NCBI RefSeq assembly: GCF_028583425.1
Contig: NC_072800.1
Location: 89,976,501-90,040,500 of the forward strand
Direction: 5' to 3'
Origin: Eublepharis macularius
Taxonomy: Eukaryota; Chordata; Lepidosauria; Squamata; Eublepharidae
DNA: 64,000 bases
Both the position numbers and the translations under genes were made by a program. Position 1 is the stretch's first letter; each line of letters begins with the position of its first letter. Below the pieces are notes generated by a model. The model was not told the DNA's origin, searched no databases, and saw nothing but the letters and a program-made list of their open reading frames with translations. This document shows positions 45,701 through 54,593 of the stretch, piece after piece.

Positions 45701-48700
45701 AACCAGAGCTCATTGTCTCTGTCGAGCAGAGACTCACGCTCATACTACCGGTCCAGATCTAGATCCAGATCCAGATCTTATTCTAGAAGGAGTTCGAGGT
45801 CAAGAGTTGCTTTGAAGTCTTCTCACTCCAGGAGCAGGTCAAGGTCTAGCTCCGTCTCCAGGCACCCAAGGACCGTATCCAGTCCTCCCAAAAATATTAC
45901 TGCACGTATAAATGAACACAAAGCCGTCAAGGTTGAACCTGCAAGAGCAGCATTACCGCAGGCCGATAAAGTTGTGATACAGCCCATTGTTGCTGAGAGC
46001 ATTCCCGTTATACCTCTCAGTGACAGCCCTCCTCCTTCTAGATGGAAACCTGGTCAAAAGCCGTGGAAGCCATCCTATGAGCGAATTCAGGAGATGAAGG
46101 CAAAAGCCACCCACTTAATACCTCCTCAAACAAGTTACAGCTTAGTCAGTGTCAAAGAGGCTAGTTCATCCTCTTCGTACCACAAGCGACGAGAGAGTTC
46201 AGATAGCGATCGGAGTGGTTATTCCAAAAATCGGAGTGATAGAAGTTCTGGAAGCCGGCGAAGGTCAAGGAGCAGGTCGTCTCAAAGTAGATCCTACTCT
46301 AAGTCCTACTCGCGCTCAAGAAGCCCATCCAGTTCAAGGTCCAGGTCTCGGTCAACGGGTAGATCCCATTCAGTGAATAAATATCCCAGTGATCAGTCAT
46401 GCTACAGTGGGTCATCATCTTATTTTTCTCTAAGTGATGACGACCGGCAGAAAAGCAAAACGAAATCTGACTCCAGAGAGAGGAGTGTCCAGTTGTCAAA
46501 GAAAAGGCAAAGCAGTTCTGAAAGTACTCTTCCATATGTGAAAGAGGCAGCTTCTCAAAAGCACAGAGAGAGTGCAAGTAGATCCTCTTTGGACTTCTCC
46601 ACAGACAGCGAGCAATCGGCTAAGACACAGCTGGTCCAAGAAAAAAGACAGTTGCGGCTTGAAAAAGCTAACCAGAAGCAAAAGAAAAGCAGTTCAACTT
46701 GTGACGGACAAGAGGAGAAGTCTCGGTCTGAATGGGACAGTGACCTTTCAAACAGGAGAGCTTCGAAGGATAAATCTTCTGAGTCTCCCAGCACTGGTCG
46801 GAAGGCAAAAAGGAAAACCCAGGCCGGCAGTAAATGGGAGTCTGGATCAAATTCAGAAAGAGGTGAGATCAAGAATGATAAAGAAGGTTCCAGGTTATCT
46901 TCTAGTAAGGAGGAAGGTGAAGCTACGTCAGATTCTGACACAGAACTTATCCTTGCCAACCTTAAGACGAAAGTAGATTCCTTCTCAGGAACGTTGAAGA
47001 CAGGTAAGCAGCCGTCGTCCCCTTCTGAGTCAGGGAGCTCTTGTTCCAATTCAGGTACTCGGGGAAAATCAAAAAAGCAAAAGCATGGTTCCAAAAAGAA
47101 CCTCAAAAAGGGACATTCCAAAAAAGCAAAAGAGAAATCCAAGGGTAAAAAAGAGAAGCATAAAGCTCCAAAGCGAAAGGAAACGTTTCATTGGCAGCCT
47201 CCCCTGGAGTTCGGAGAGGAGGAGGAAGAAGAGGACATGGCTGTAAAACCGGCTGCGAAGGATGAGAAAGCCACGGCTGGTGTAAAAGAGAAAAATCAGG
47301 ATCGTGCTTCTGAACATAAGGAAGTGATGAAAGAACAAACCCAAGATGATGAAAAGCTCTGTGAAGATAAAATGCCCTCTGATGAAGTTGCAGGCGGAAC
47401 ATCTCCACTTAACAAACATAGTAAAGATGATGGGGAACAGTCGTCTGGCGCCATTCCTCTAAATCCAGATAAAAATGCGGATGCTTCCGGGAGTCCTGAT
47501 GGCACCAAAGCAAATGATGAAAATGAGGTGGATGTTACTCAGATGGACGACATGGAGATCTGTACTCCGGACCACAACTCACCTGTGAAGGTGGATCTGG
47601 ACCCTTCACCAGTAAGCCTGAAGGTGAACCTCCAGGCCTCTAAAGTTAGTAAGAACTCAGATGTCTCAAATAATTCTGAAGCAGAGGTTGCAAATGAAAG
47701 ACTCGATGCTAGAGAAGCAGCCAGCGTCAAGGAAGAGAGAAACAGAGAGAGAGAGAAGCAGAGCCCTAGCCCCACATCATCAATGGCTGCTGTGGAAAGT
47801 GTGCTGAAAACTGAAGCGACAGAAAACGCGCAGAACAGCGTGGTAGATAATAAATGGAAACCGCTGCAGGGTGTAGGGAATCTTCAGGTGATGGCTGCTG
47901 CCAGCAATCTGGTGGAAACCAAAAATGTGGCCTCCTCATCAGAATCGAAGCCACAAGGTTTAAGGATAGAAATTAAAAGCAAAAATAAAATTAGGCCAGG
48001 CTCTCTGTTTGATGAAGTCAGAAAGACAGCGCGGCTCAATCGGAGGCCACGAATCCGCGAGAGCTCCAGCGAAGAGGATTCCCCCCCACGGGAGAACAGC
48101 CAGTCAAGGAGCCGCAGCCGGTCACGGAGTAAATCGGACCCCAAATCCAGGCACAGAACAAGGTCCCTTTCCTATAGTCACTCCAGAAGTCGATCAAGGA
48201 GTTCTACTTACTCTTACAGGTGGGTAAAATTTTTTGCATTTTTGCCAGTGGCTGTAGCTGCTTCAGAAAAGCGCTGCCTTGGAAAGTGTTCTCTGAATGC
48301 ATGCTAGCCATTGCAGTCACTTGCTGCCTTTGAAAATCTTGTTCATTTTTGGTGAACACACACACTTCTGTGAACGTTGTTCCTTCTTTTGCCTCCCTTC
48401 TCAATACGTGCCTTTTAAACTCCGTAGGTCGAGGAGCTACACACGAAGCCGAAGCAGAGGGTGGTACAGCAGAGGCCGTTCAAGAAGTCGAAGTAGTTCC
48501 TATCACAGTTACAGAAGTCACAGGTAGTACTTAACTTTTGTTAATGTCCTGAAGATTAGAGACCCTTTTGGAATGAAATTTAAGACCCTATGAACACATG
48601 TGAAACTGCCTTCTGTTGAGTTAGCCGTTGGTCTATCAAGGTCAGTCTGACTGGCAGCAACTCTTCCGAATGTCAGGGTAAACATCTTTCACATTGGTTG

Positions 48701-51700
48701 TTGTGGGTTTTCCGGGCTCCTATTGCCGTGGTCTTGGCATTGTAGTTCCTGACGTTTCGCCAGCAGCTGTGGCTGGCATCTTCAGAGGTGTAGCACCAAA
48801 AGACAGAGATCTCTCAGTGTCACAGTGTGGAAAGGATGTTGGCAGGTCATTTGTATCTACTCAGGAGGGGTGGGGTTGCATATGCAAAAGAACCTCCTCA
48901 GGATACAGTGAAGCCTCCCACCATTAGCATTCCACACCCTGGGAAACTCTTACAGGATGACTCAGCCCAAACCCACCTTCCTGAGTAGATACAAATGACC
49001 TACATCTTTCCCACACTGTGACACTGAGAGATCTCTGTCTTTTGGTGCTACACCTCTGAAGATGCCAGCCACAGCTGCTGGCGAAATGTCAGGAACTACA
49101 ACGCCAAGACCACGGCAATACAGCCCGGAAAACCCACAACCGCCATCGTTCCCCGGCCGTGGAAGCCTCCGACGATGCATCTTTCACCTTGTCTTCTACT
49201 GGATCCTTTTAAAATGGAGATGTGGGTTTGACCCTGGAACCTCCTTTTCACAAGGACGATGTCTCTGCCGCAGCCCCTTCTCTGCAACGTGGAGCCTGCA
49301 GGGACGGTCCTGGTTGAGTCCCTGTCCGAGAAGGTTTGCTGACCATTTACCATTAAGAAACTGCTTATCAAATAATGTAACTTGCTGAATACACAATAAT
49401 CAACAAGGAAATAGGTGTAGCTTTCTAGCATAAACAGTACTACGGACCTTTCTTTGCAGATTTAAAAACAACACGTAGCATAGTTGTAGAAATTAATACG
49501 CAACTCTTTCTTGTTTTGATAGCCGTACCTATAGTAGAAGTCGGTCCAGGAGCAGTTCATATAATCACCATAGTCGATCCAGGTATGCAAAGACAGGTGA
49601 ACATTTCTAATGAGAAAAAACATATCTGATAAACTGTTAATAATTTGAATGCAGTACATCAATCGTATGGCCTTGTAGCTGGCTGAGAACGCCACGGAAT
49701 TAAATAGAATTGGTTCACATCACCATCAAGCAGCAGAAGGTGGAAGAGTGTGGGAAACATAATCAGATTAAATGCTGTGATAGCCCCTTTCTCATTTATA
49801 AGTAATGCATTTTAAAATTATTTGTGGATAATGTGTATGGCATAATAATATGTATGTCATATTAATCAAAATACGTTTTTAGTGAACTTAGGTAAAAACC
49901 GATGACCAGCAGGGTAAGGTGGCAGGGTTTTCTCTGTTTGGCTGCTTTGTTGTCTACATTACTGTCATTGTGATGTGGGGATTTTTTCCTGCATGGTAAA
50001 GTCAAGGCTTGTTCCCAAGTGGGCGAGGTTTCCCTGCATTTCCCATGTGGTTAGAGGAGCGTCTTTATTTGTAAGTGTGGCTGCTGAATTTGAGTCTGGA
50101 AGGAAGTCCTTGGAGCAGTAGAGGCTTGTAGTTCAACTCGTCTCAACTGATTGTCTTCCTTCCTTTCCCCCCCATGGTCTCATGAAATCTTGGAAAGATT
50201 GAAATACAGTTTTCGTGAGGTTTTTTAAAAAATCTTTTTTTTTTGTTTGAGGATTTTTTTTCCTTTATGGAGAAACCATACCTTGATGTATATGAAGCTA
50301 ATATATAAATATTTAAATCCTTTTGGGACTTTCCCCCTCCGAGTTGTTTCTTTCATTTTGTGGCGGTGATGCATACAACGTAAAAAAACCATTTTATTTT
50401 TCAAGCAAGCAAAGTCTGCTTGAAGAACCTGCATAGGCAATGAGTGTGGATACTTTTAAATTCAGCACAGAAGGGGCGTGTTTCATCCTCTCATCCAACT
50501 ACTGACTTCTGTAAACACAAAACCAGAAAGCGGTGGCAAAAGTGTTGCCAGAGTGCCTAAAGGGGGGTAGAGCCTGAGGAAGCCTCTTCTGTCCCCTAGC
50601 AACTGGGGTGGAACAGTAACTGTCCCAGAATACTAGCCACCAACATTTATTTACTTATTTAGATAATGTGTATACTACCTCTCCAGAGACCCTGGTCCCA
50701 AGTAAAGCATACAATAAAATCATAAAACATCCGTATTGGAGGACTTTAAGCATGCATTTAAGAAGTGAGCAAACTTTCACTCACGATGAGCTACTTATCT
50801 GTATTAATATCTTCCATGAAATTTCAAGTTAGTGATTAAACTGTGTCTTGGTAAGATTTTTTTCCTCAAAGAAAGGGATCGCTTAATAGGTTCATGATTC
50901 CCAAAATGTTCTATCAACATTTGTTTTAACTCTTAAGACTTTTAAGGGGAAGAATTGGTTGTTAAACCAGATAATCAGCTCTTCACTTTTTTCCACTCAT
51001 AAAAGCAGATCCTACACTTATGACAGTTACTACAGCAGAAGTCGCAGTCGAAGTAGAAGCAAGAGAAGTGACAGTTATCACAGATCTCGCAGTTACGACA
51101 GACGGTCCAGGTATGTGACTTGAAACAATCGGACAGGAAGAATATCAAGAGAGTATCTGTCACATTTCAGAATTCTTACACGTATGAAGGACCTTTGATG
51201 GTTTTTATGATCTGTAGCGCTTAGCAGTTTCATTTACTACTTCCCACCATGGCCAAGTGTTTACATAATAGGAGAGAGGCTAGAATATTAAATTGCATTT
51301 CCATTGGTGACCTGGGACTTGGAGAAGCAAAGCATGTACCTTGCATCATGCATCTCTTGAAAAGTACTTTGTGAAAATGCCTGTATCCTGTCAAAGCAAC
51401 CAGAGCTCTAAGAACACCTGGTTACCACAGTCAGTTCCTGATAATCCACCAACTAGATCCAGTTCTATAATACAGACTCCAAAACTGAAGCACTTTGTTG
51501 CCAGGTTACTGAAGAAGGCTATGATGAAATGGAGTTAAATTTTGCAGCATTTTCATGGGGTCATTCGACTGGTGGATCTAGCTGTGTGCTGGACACTGTA
51601 TAGCCCCCTCACTCATTCACACCAGTCTTTAGCAACAGAAAAGAGCTAGAGTCCAGTAGCACCTATAAGACACAAAATTTGTGGTAAGGTCTGAGCTTTC

Positions 51701-52597
51701 GTGAGTCACAGCTCACTGAAGAAGTCAGCTGTGACTCACGAACGCTCAGACCCTACCACAAATGTTGTTAGTCTTATAGGTGCTACTGGACTCTAGCTCT
51801 TTTCTACTGCTACAGACAAACACGGCTACCCATCTTGATCCCACACCAGTCCTTACTTATTGAAACTGTTTTGAGATGCTCAACAGGGCACGCTTTTTTG
51901 TGACTTCCTCCTCTTCCAGGTCGGCAAGCAACTTGACAAAACAATGTAGTTGGACCCTCTTTCAAATGTCATGCTCCCCAAATGCTGTGGCGGGAAAATT
52001 AGACACAGGGATATGGTTTACGAAGTTCCTACCATGTTGGATAAACAAAAGTGGACTCTTTAGCTTATATGTGTATTTTGGAAAACTTACCACTTTTAAA
52101 TTAATGCCCTTTTCTGTTTTCCCCCTTGTTCCTGTGTCTGTTTTTACTGAGAGTTCTTTTAAGACCTTCACACCCACCTGATTGATTCAGAGTTGTTGCC
52201 TCTTGCCTAGCAAGCCTAAATAACTGGCTTTAAAATTGGGAAAGGCACAAAGTAGGAGAAAAGAATCCTGACATAGCTCTCAGATTCTATTGAGCTTTCA
52301 GTAGTCTCAGGACTAAAAATACTAAGTTTCAGTAAGTGCTACTGGTTGCTGCAAAATGTTTGTCTGAATAATTTTATATAAGATATCTCATACGACATCT
52401 GTTATCTGTGCTGTTTCACAAAGAAAAATGGGGTTTGCCGAGAGGCGAAAATGGAAGACCCATGCAGCATACATTTTTATATGCATCTTGGCTTCTTCTT
52501 CTTTTTTTTTTTTGGTAGGTCTTACGGTTCTGACAGCGAAAGTGACCGCAGTTACTCTAACCACCGAAGCCCCAGTGAAAGCAGCCGATACAGCTGA
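19807..52597 (+). CDS. NKTR: NKTR, natural killer triggering receptor / cyclophilin-RS protein, complete (16 coding exons)
   Basis: NKTR is a large nuclear peptidyl-prolyl isomerase with an Arg/Ser-rich tail, first described from a surface-associated antigen of natural killer cells and now linked to splicing-type compartments. The 16 coding exons (listed separately) join in one frame of 4,365 nt: 1,454 codons plus TGA, close to the human length of about 1,460. Cyclophilin domain, about residues 7-175: R66, F71, M72, Q74, A112, F124, L133 and H137 match the cyclophilin A active site. The Trp of cyclophilin A (W121) is His132, as in NKTR generally, which predicts weak cyclosporin binding. Then come a Ser/Lys/Arg stretch, the conserved block [14 protein letters not shown], a Lys-rich cluster (422-454), RS repeats, [20 protein letters not shown] (about 615-634), [17 protein letters not shown] (about 999-1015), [12 protein letters not shown] (about 1255) and a C-terminal RS tail ending RYS. 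The start context GCTGCCATGG is a strong Kozak. No frameshift or stop was found. Confidence 0.97.
20700..20860 (+). repeat. Old LINE/SINE 3' part
   Basis: A CT run, TGCAGGATTTTTGTGAGGAT and TGGGATAAAATTTATTAAAT resemble the 3' half of tRNA-SINE/LINE-tail repeats. Diverged. It lies in the intron after NKTR coding exon 1. Confidence 0.35.
22540..22632. repeat. Short palindromic interspersed repeat
   Basis: AGTGCAGTCCTAAGTAGAGC ... ACTCTGTTTAGGATTGCACT, with an inner CTAGCCTAAGCCCAT / GTGGGCTTAGACTGGAG inverted repeat. A MITE-like sequence seen widely in sauropsid genomes. Confidence 0.6.
22905..22979 (+). CDS. NKTR: NKTR coding exon 2
   Basis: The acceptor follows a TTC run (CTTCTTCTAG) and the donor is ACAG|GTAATT. 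It encodes V20 to G45, [20 protein letters not shown] and then LCLCT, the second strand region of the cyclophilin fold. Confidence 0.97.
23619..23726 (+). CDS. NKTR: NKTR coding exon 3
   Basis: The acceptor is CTTACTTGCAG and the donor GAAG|GTAGAA. It encodes the catalytic segment [18 protein letters not shown] with R66, F71, M72 and Q74. Confidence 0.97.
23792..23884 (-). mobile_element. PLE-like insert with hammerhead-like core, 10-bp TSD
   Basis: Flanked by TGTTTACATT (23782-23791, 23885-23894). The single arm AGTACCACCTATAAGACTAA runs to the core. It lies in NKTR intron 3, antisense. Confidence 0.8.
23845..23881 (-). ncRNA. Hammerhead ribozyme-like motif, AUACC family
   Basis: Minus: CUGAAGA, unpaired A, GUGAG/CUCAC stem II, GAAA, GCUC, AUACC. 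The upstream stem I arm is missing because the insert begins at the core, so cis cleavage is unlikely. Confidence 0.5.
24250..24700 (+). mobile_element. LINE fragment (CR1/L2-like 3' region)
   Basis: Contains TTTTAAAGGAGATAACCAGC, AATCAGTGTAACCCTTCCAA, GCCGCATTT-like GCCGCTGCATTTGGCACTAA and AGCACATTGCAGTAATCTAA. These are characteristic landmarks of a common amniote LINE 3' region. Non-coding and diverged. Confidence 0.6.
25098..25142 (+). CDS. NKTR: NKTR coding exon 4 (45 nt)
   Basis: The acceptor is ATTACCAG and the donor AAAG|GTAAGA. It encodes [14 protein letters not shown], typical of large cyclophilins. Confidence 0.97.
26666..27239. mobile_element. Non-autonomous hAT element, 574 bp
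   Basis: The left end is CAGGAATCCCCAACATGGCA and the right end (reverse complement) CAGGGGTCCCTGAACTGTGG. The 8-bp flanks ATTTAGAT / ATTTGCAT match at 6 of 8. No transposase. It lies in the NKTR intron between coding exons 4 and 5. Confidence 0.7.
27580..27790 (+). mobile_element. Old tRNA-derived SINE
   Basis: AGTGTGGTGTCCTGGTTAGA, TTCAAATTCCCATGCAG (B-box-like), GGGGCAGTCACTGTCTTTCA and AGAAAGGTGAGATGAAAA match the order of the SINE at 55828. Confidence 0.55.
28082..28169 (+). CDS. NKTR: NKTR coding exon 5
   Basis: The acceptor is TTCTTAAAACAG and the donor TTCAT|GTAAGT. It encodes [20 protein letters not shown] and then KHTNGSQFF, including A112 and F124. It ends in phase 2. Confidence 0.97.
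28170..35964 (+). other. NKTR intron between coding exons 5 and 6 (7.8 kb)
   Basis: Mostly unique-looking AT-rich sequence. The only clear repeat is the CA/CG dinucleotide tract near 30.4 kb. No additional coding exon found. Confidence 0.6.
30391..30432. repeat. (CA)n/(CG)n microsatellite
   Basis: CACGCAAGCACGCGCGCG followed by about 11 CA units. Confidence 0.95.
35965..35994 (+). CDS. NKTR: NKTR coding exon 6, 30-nt microexon
   Basis: The acceptor is GTTAAGCAG and the donor GACAA|GTAAGA. The 30 nt supply the active-site loop TTKPAPHLD, completing I125 and starting the codon for residue 135. Joined to exon 7 it reads HLDNVHVVFG, where mammalian NKTR has HLDG. It was found by searching the long interval for the residues missing between exons 5 and 7; the phase fits on both sides. 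Confidence 0.92.
36270..36590 (-). mobile_element. LINE fragment (CR1/L2-like 3' region), minus
   Basis: Plus strand shows GGGCTCAAGGCGGCGTACAA near the 3' tail and GGGAGCCCATTCCACAGAAT, ATGGAAAAGGCCTGGGCCCT upstream: landmarks of LINE 3' UTRs in reverse orientation. It lies between coding exons 6 and 7. Confidence 0.6.
36681..36848. repeat. Compound (CTTT)n-(CGTT)n microsatellite
   Basis: About 18 CTTT units (to 36752), then about 9 CGTT units, then mixed CTTG/CTTT/CGTT blocks. CpG-containing tetranucleotide blocks are unusual. Open frames on both strands here are artefacts of the 4-bp period. Confidence 0.97.
37381..37526 (+). CDS. NKTR: NKTR coding exon 7
   Basis: The acceptor is GTTTCCGCAG and the donor AACG|GTAAGC. 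It encodes [20 protein letters not shown] through [19 protein letters not shown], closing the cyclophilin domain. H137 corresponds to cyclophilin A H126. Confidence 0.97.
39156..39381 (+). CDS. NKTR: NKTR coding exon 8
   Basis: The acceptor CATTCAAAG has a weak pyrimidine tract; the donor is GGAG|GTAGTT. It encodes [15 protein letters not shown], a Ser/Asp run and then a dense Arg/Lys run ending TSGQR. The low-complexity composition is as expected of the NKTR linker. Confidence 0.93.
39683..40873 (+). mobile_element. 5'-truncated L1 with ORF2 C-terminus, ~17-bp TSD, in NKTR intron 8
   Basis: Flanked by AAAAATGTCTTTGTTTC at 39666-39682 and 40874-40890. It encodes an intact ORF2 C-terminus to a stop at 40110 ([40 protein letters not shown]), then a 3' UTR and poly(A) at 40866-40878. 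The clean TSD and open frame indicate a young insertion. The 3' end matches the minus-strand L1 at 44643. Confidence 0.92.
40898..41050 (+). CDS. NKTR: NKTR coding exon 9
   Basis: The acceptor is TTTCCATCCAG and the donor GAGCA|GTATGC. It encodes [20 protein letters not shown], then the conserved [20 protein letters not shown] block. An L1 copy ends 24 nt upstream of the exon. Confidence 0.96.
41051..42287 (+). other. NKTR intron between coding exons 9 and 10
   Basis: No repeat family or exon recognised between 41.3 and 42.2 kb. Translated frames show no convincing domain. Confidence 0.45.
42288..42375 (+). CDS. NKTR: NKTR coding exon 10
   Basis: The acceptor is ATATTTAAG and the donor AATA|GTATGT. 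It encodes [20 protein letters not shown] and then RKIRGRGTI, ending in phase 0. Confidence 0.95.
43747..43892 (+). CDS. NKTR: NKTR coding exon 11
   Basis: The acceptor is CTTCTCTAG and the donor GACAA|GTAAGG. It encodes [20 protein letters not shown], then [20 protein letters not shown] and EKWSKGD. This is the conserved [17 protein letters not shown] element found in NKTR and PPIG-like cyclophilins. Confidence 0.96.
44260..44600 (-). repeat. Old LINE-like 3' region, minus
   Basis: TCTGCCAAAGCGCCTAAAGC and TTTACAATCACGTAATATAA resemble a reversed LINE tail of the AAGGCGCTTTACA type. Diverged. Confidence 0.4.
44643..44969 (-). mobile_element. 5'-truncated L1 3' end, 15-bp TSD, in NKTR intron 11
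   Basis: AAATTCCTGAATATT flanks it (44628-44642, 44970-44984). The poly(A) is read on minus at the left side. The C-rich segment TTTCCCCTCCCCCCTTAATC is the reverse of the 3' UTR seen at 40.76 kb. Confidence 0.85.
45355..48219 (+). CDS. NKTR: NKTR coding exon 12 (giant RS exon, 955 codons)
   Basis: The acceptor is GCTTTGCAG and the donor TACAG|GTGGGT. The 2,865-nt exon carries two thirds of the protein. In order it holds [20 protein letters not shown], a Lys/His cluster (residues 422-454), dense RS repeats, the [13 protein letters not shown] block, more RS and Ser/Lys sequence, a Lys-rich run, [10 protein letters not shown] with an acidic run, an acidic middle ([10 protein letters not shown]), [40 protein letters not shown] and a final RS run. 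A single giant exon here is typical of vertebrate NKTR. Confidence 0.98.
48428..48523 (+). CDS. NKTR: NKTR coding exon 13
   Basis: The acceptor is ACTCCGTAG and the donor CACAG|GTAGTA. It encodes [20 protein letters not shown] and then [11 protein letters not shown], closely matching the mammalian GWYSRGR segment. Confidence 0.96.
48744..48790 (-). ncRNA. Hammerhead ribozyme-like motif, CCU/AGG family
   Basis: Minus: CCU, CUGAAGA, unpaired U, GCCAGC/GCUGGC stem II (6 bp), GAAA, CGUC, AGG. Antisense to NKTR. Confidence 0.62.
49052..49096 (+). ncRNA. Hammerhead ribozyme-like motif, sense in NKTR intron 13
   Basis: CCU, CUGAAGA, unpaired U, GCCAGC/GCUGGC stem II, GAAA, UGUC, AGG. One loop base differs from the opposite arm (UGUC versus CGUC). 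It would be transcribed in sense within the NKTR pre-mRNA. Confidence 0.6.
49523..49582 (+). CDS. NKTR: NKTR coding exon 14 (60 nt)
   Basis: The acceptor is TGTTTTGATAG and the donor TCCAG|GTATGC. It encodes [19 protein letters not shown]. Exons 13-15 all begin and end in the same phase, so each could be skipped in frame. Confidence 0.93.
50645..50725 (-). repeat. LINE tail-like repeat, minus
   Basis: TTTATTTACTTATTTAGATA then ACTACCTCTCCAGAGACCCT, a reversed LINE/SINE tail. It lies in NKTR intron 14. Confidence 0.35.
51009..51110 (+). CDS. NKTR: NKTR coding exon 15
   Basis: The acceptor is CATAAAAGCAG and the donor TCCAG|GTATGT. It encodes [20 protein letters not shown], then [13 protein letters not shown]. 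Confidence 0.95.
51628..51841 (+). mobile_element. PLE-like palindromic insert, AUACC family, 10-bp TSD
   Basis: CACACCAGTC flanks it (51618-51627, 51842-51851). Arms GTCCAGTAGCACCTATAAGA and TCTTATAGGTGCTACTGGAC. The plus core is CUGAAGA with GAAC instead of GAAA; the minus copy lacks CUGAAGA. It lies in NKTR intron 15. Confidence 0.78.
52519..52597 (+). CDS. NKTR: NKTR last coding exon with stop
   Basis: The acceptor follows a long T run (TTTTTTGGTAG). It encodes [20 protein letters not shown] and then SSRYS, with TGA at 52595-52597. The 3' UTR follows in the same exon. Confidence 0.96.
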
Positions 52598-53935
52598 AAG
52601 TGGACTCTAGAAAATGTTGATTATATTGAGCAATTTTTTCACGTCACTATCGTGTAAGAAACTCCCCTCAACCCCTGGTGCTCTGAGTAAAAATGAAGGG
52701 TGCCTGATGCCTGGTGGCATGCAGCCTTAACTTTGAGCGCAGGTTCTTTTTTTATGTTGTGTACTCTTCCTGGAGCTGGGACTTCCCAGCCAGGGGGTTA
52801 CACTTACGCAGATTGGCTGGCATTGTATTTCGAGAGAGACATCTGCTGTACTGGAAAAATCCAGTGCAGAGAAGCAGATGGGTTCTGGCCTGTTCGCAAA
52901 AATATGCTGGCAACTATGGAGTTGTGAAGGTAATAATTACTATTAAAAGGCTACCTTCTGTGTAGTTAATGAAAAAGCTTCTCGTCGATATCGCTGCCTC
53001 AGTCCCGCAGTGTCTTGTACGTACATGGTATAAGCTGACAGGCGTCCCTAGCTTTCTCAAGAGAATGAAGGCGGGCTCTCTGTCTTGGCCCCACCCATTT
53101 TCTTTCTGTTGTACCTTTTCATCGCAGAGGCCATGCCAGGCGGGCTTTCTCGTATGATGCAAAATGTCATTCTTCTGTTTAGGGGCTGGGCTTGTGACTC
53201 TTACTTGAACAAGTTAAAAACAGTTAAGTGCTCACACTTGGCCACTTATTCCAAAAGTGGTATTAGACAGTTCTCTTGGTTTGGTATCAATAGAGGAATA
53301 ATGTCATTGTTACTGTCTGTGCTTGTAAAAAAAACCAACAGACTTTGACATGGTTATTTTCAAAGTCTGCTCCCACCTGTGTGCAAAAGTGTTGGGTGCC
53401 ATTTCAGTGAAATGTGTGCGACTCGGATAAGAGGGTTGCTGTTGGATATTTCCACCATCCTGTAGTTTAAGATTGCCACCTGATGGAAATGGGTAAATAT
53501 TGCACGATTATGTATGATAGCCATGAAAGAAGAGTAGATGTGTTCTGTACCAAAAAGAGCATCTGCATCCTGTTGCAGATTGTAAATTGGTTCAGAGAAC
53601 TCATTTTCAACATGGAGCACTGATTTTTTCCCCAGTGCTGTAATTCAGACTTTCAGTATATACAATTTTTTTGTACTGAATAATTTACTGAGGGAGAGGG
53701 GATGGGTTTGTTTGTTTTTTTACAAAGGGGAAATTGTTCCCTTATAATGTCCATTTGGTAGCAGAGGGACATGCCAGTTGTAACTAGTGGTGACAACTGA
53801 GTCTGTTAACTTTCTATGATTTTGAGATGCTGTACATTTCTTAGGTGTTAAAAATTGATACCTTTTGTCAAGCGCCGAAAGCTGTACATTTTTAAATATG
53901 TGATTGCAATTAAAATATGAATCATTTTAAGTATT
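52598..53935 (+). other. NKTR: NKTR 3' UTR
   Basis: Repeat-free, AT-moderate sequence after the stop codon, running to the ATTAAA signal at 53909. An earlier ATTAAA at 52942 could serve a short form. Human NKTR also has a long 3' UTR. Confidence 0.6.
53909..53914 (+). terminator. Candidate NKTR polyadenylation signal ATTAAA
   Basis: ATTAAA followed within 30 nt by ATTTTAAGTATTGG and then a GT/G-rich stretch (53950-53975). This is the best signal after the stop codon, but not proven to be the used site. Confidence 0.45.
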
Positions 53936-54035
53936 GGATATGGTCATTAGGTGTTACTTGGGGGCGGGGGGGAAAGCACCTAAGGGGACTGCAGTGAAGA
54001 CTGAGACATCTTCCTCCTCTGTTTATCCTTTATGC

Positions 54036-54058
54036 ATTATTATTATTATTATTATTAG
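54036..54058. repeat. (ATT)n microsatellite
   Basis: About seven ATT units just after the NKTR 3' end. Confidence 0.9.
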
Positions 54059-54593
54059 TTCGATTTACAAACTGCCCATCCTCAGGGGCTCTGCATGAAG
54101 TTTAAGTCTGTCACATTCAAGACTGCATGATAGTTGCTACAGATGGGCTACATTGGGCACTTTATCCTAAGTATCTGCTGAACCTCTCTTTCAAGGGCAA
54201 TTCTGCCCAGAAAAAACACTCCAATTTTGTATTCATTATTTTGTAATCAATATGTTTAACTGCCATAAATTTTTGTGTGTCTTCAATTTGTTGCCTGTTA
54301 TGTGTCTATTTTCTTTTAACAGCTTGTGAAAACGGGAATGTACTGGTAATTCCCATGAGATTCTGCCTGCTTAATATGATGTTTCTTTGCTTAGTAAAGT
54401 TGAACACAAATGTACATGCAAGGCTAGGAATGTTAATAGGCGTTTTTAACTGTGGTTTGAATTAGAACAGGAAAATTGTGGTTTTGCGAAAATGCACGTG
54501 ATGATGCTGTCACTAGAACTATTGAAGATAAAACTTCAAGGACTCCATTGTGCTTCTTTGTATATCTCTTTAAACTTGAATGCAGTCGTGATA

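Larger units (their letters stand above)
48693..49177. mobile_element. PLE-like element with inverted arms (CCU/AGG hammerhead family), 10-bp TSD
   Basis: The direct repeat CATCTTTCAC lies at 48683-48692 and 49178-49187. Arms of about 150 nt (GTGGGTTTTCCGGGC... and ...CCCGGAAAACCCAC) are inverted around a 200-nt non-coding centre. The right end has the tail CCCCGGCCGTGGAAGCCTCC. Both arms carry a hammerhead-like core. It lies in NKTR intron 13. Confidence 0.82.

Noticed and set aside
45355..48219. Long open frames on the minus strand and in other plus frames of the giant NKTR exon
   Set aside because: Low-complexity RS/Lys codons avoid stops in other frames; none resembles a protein family.
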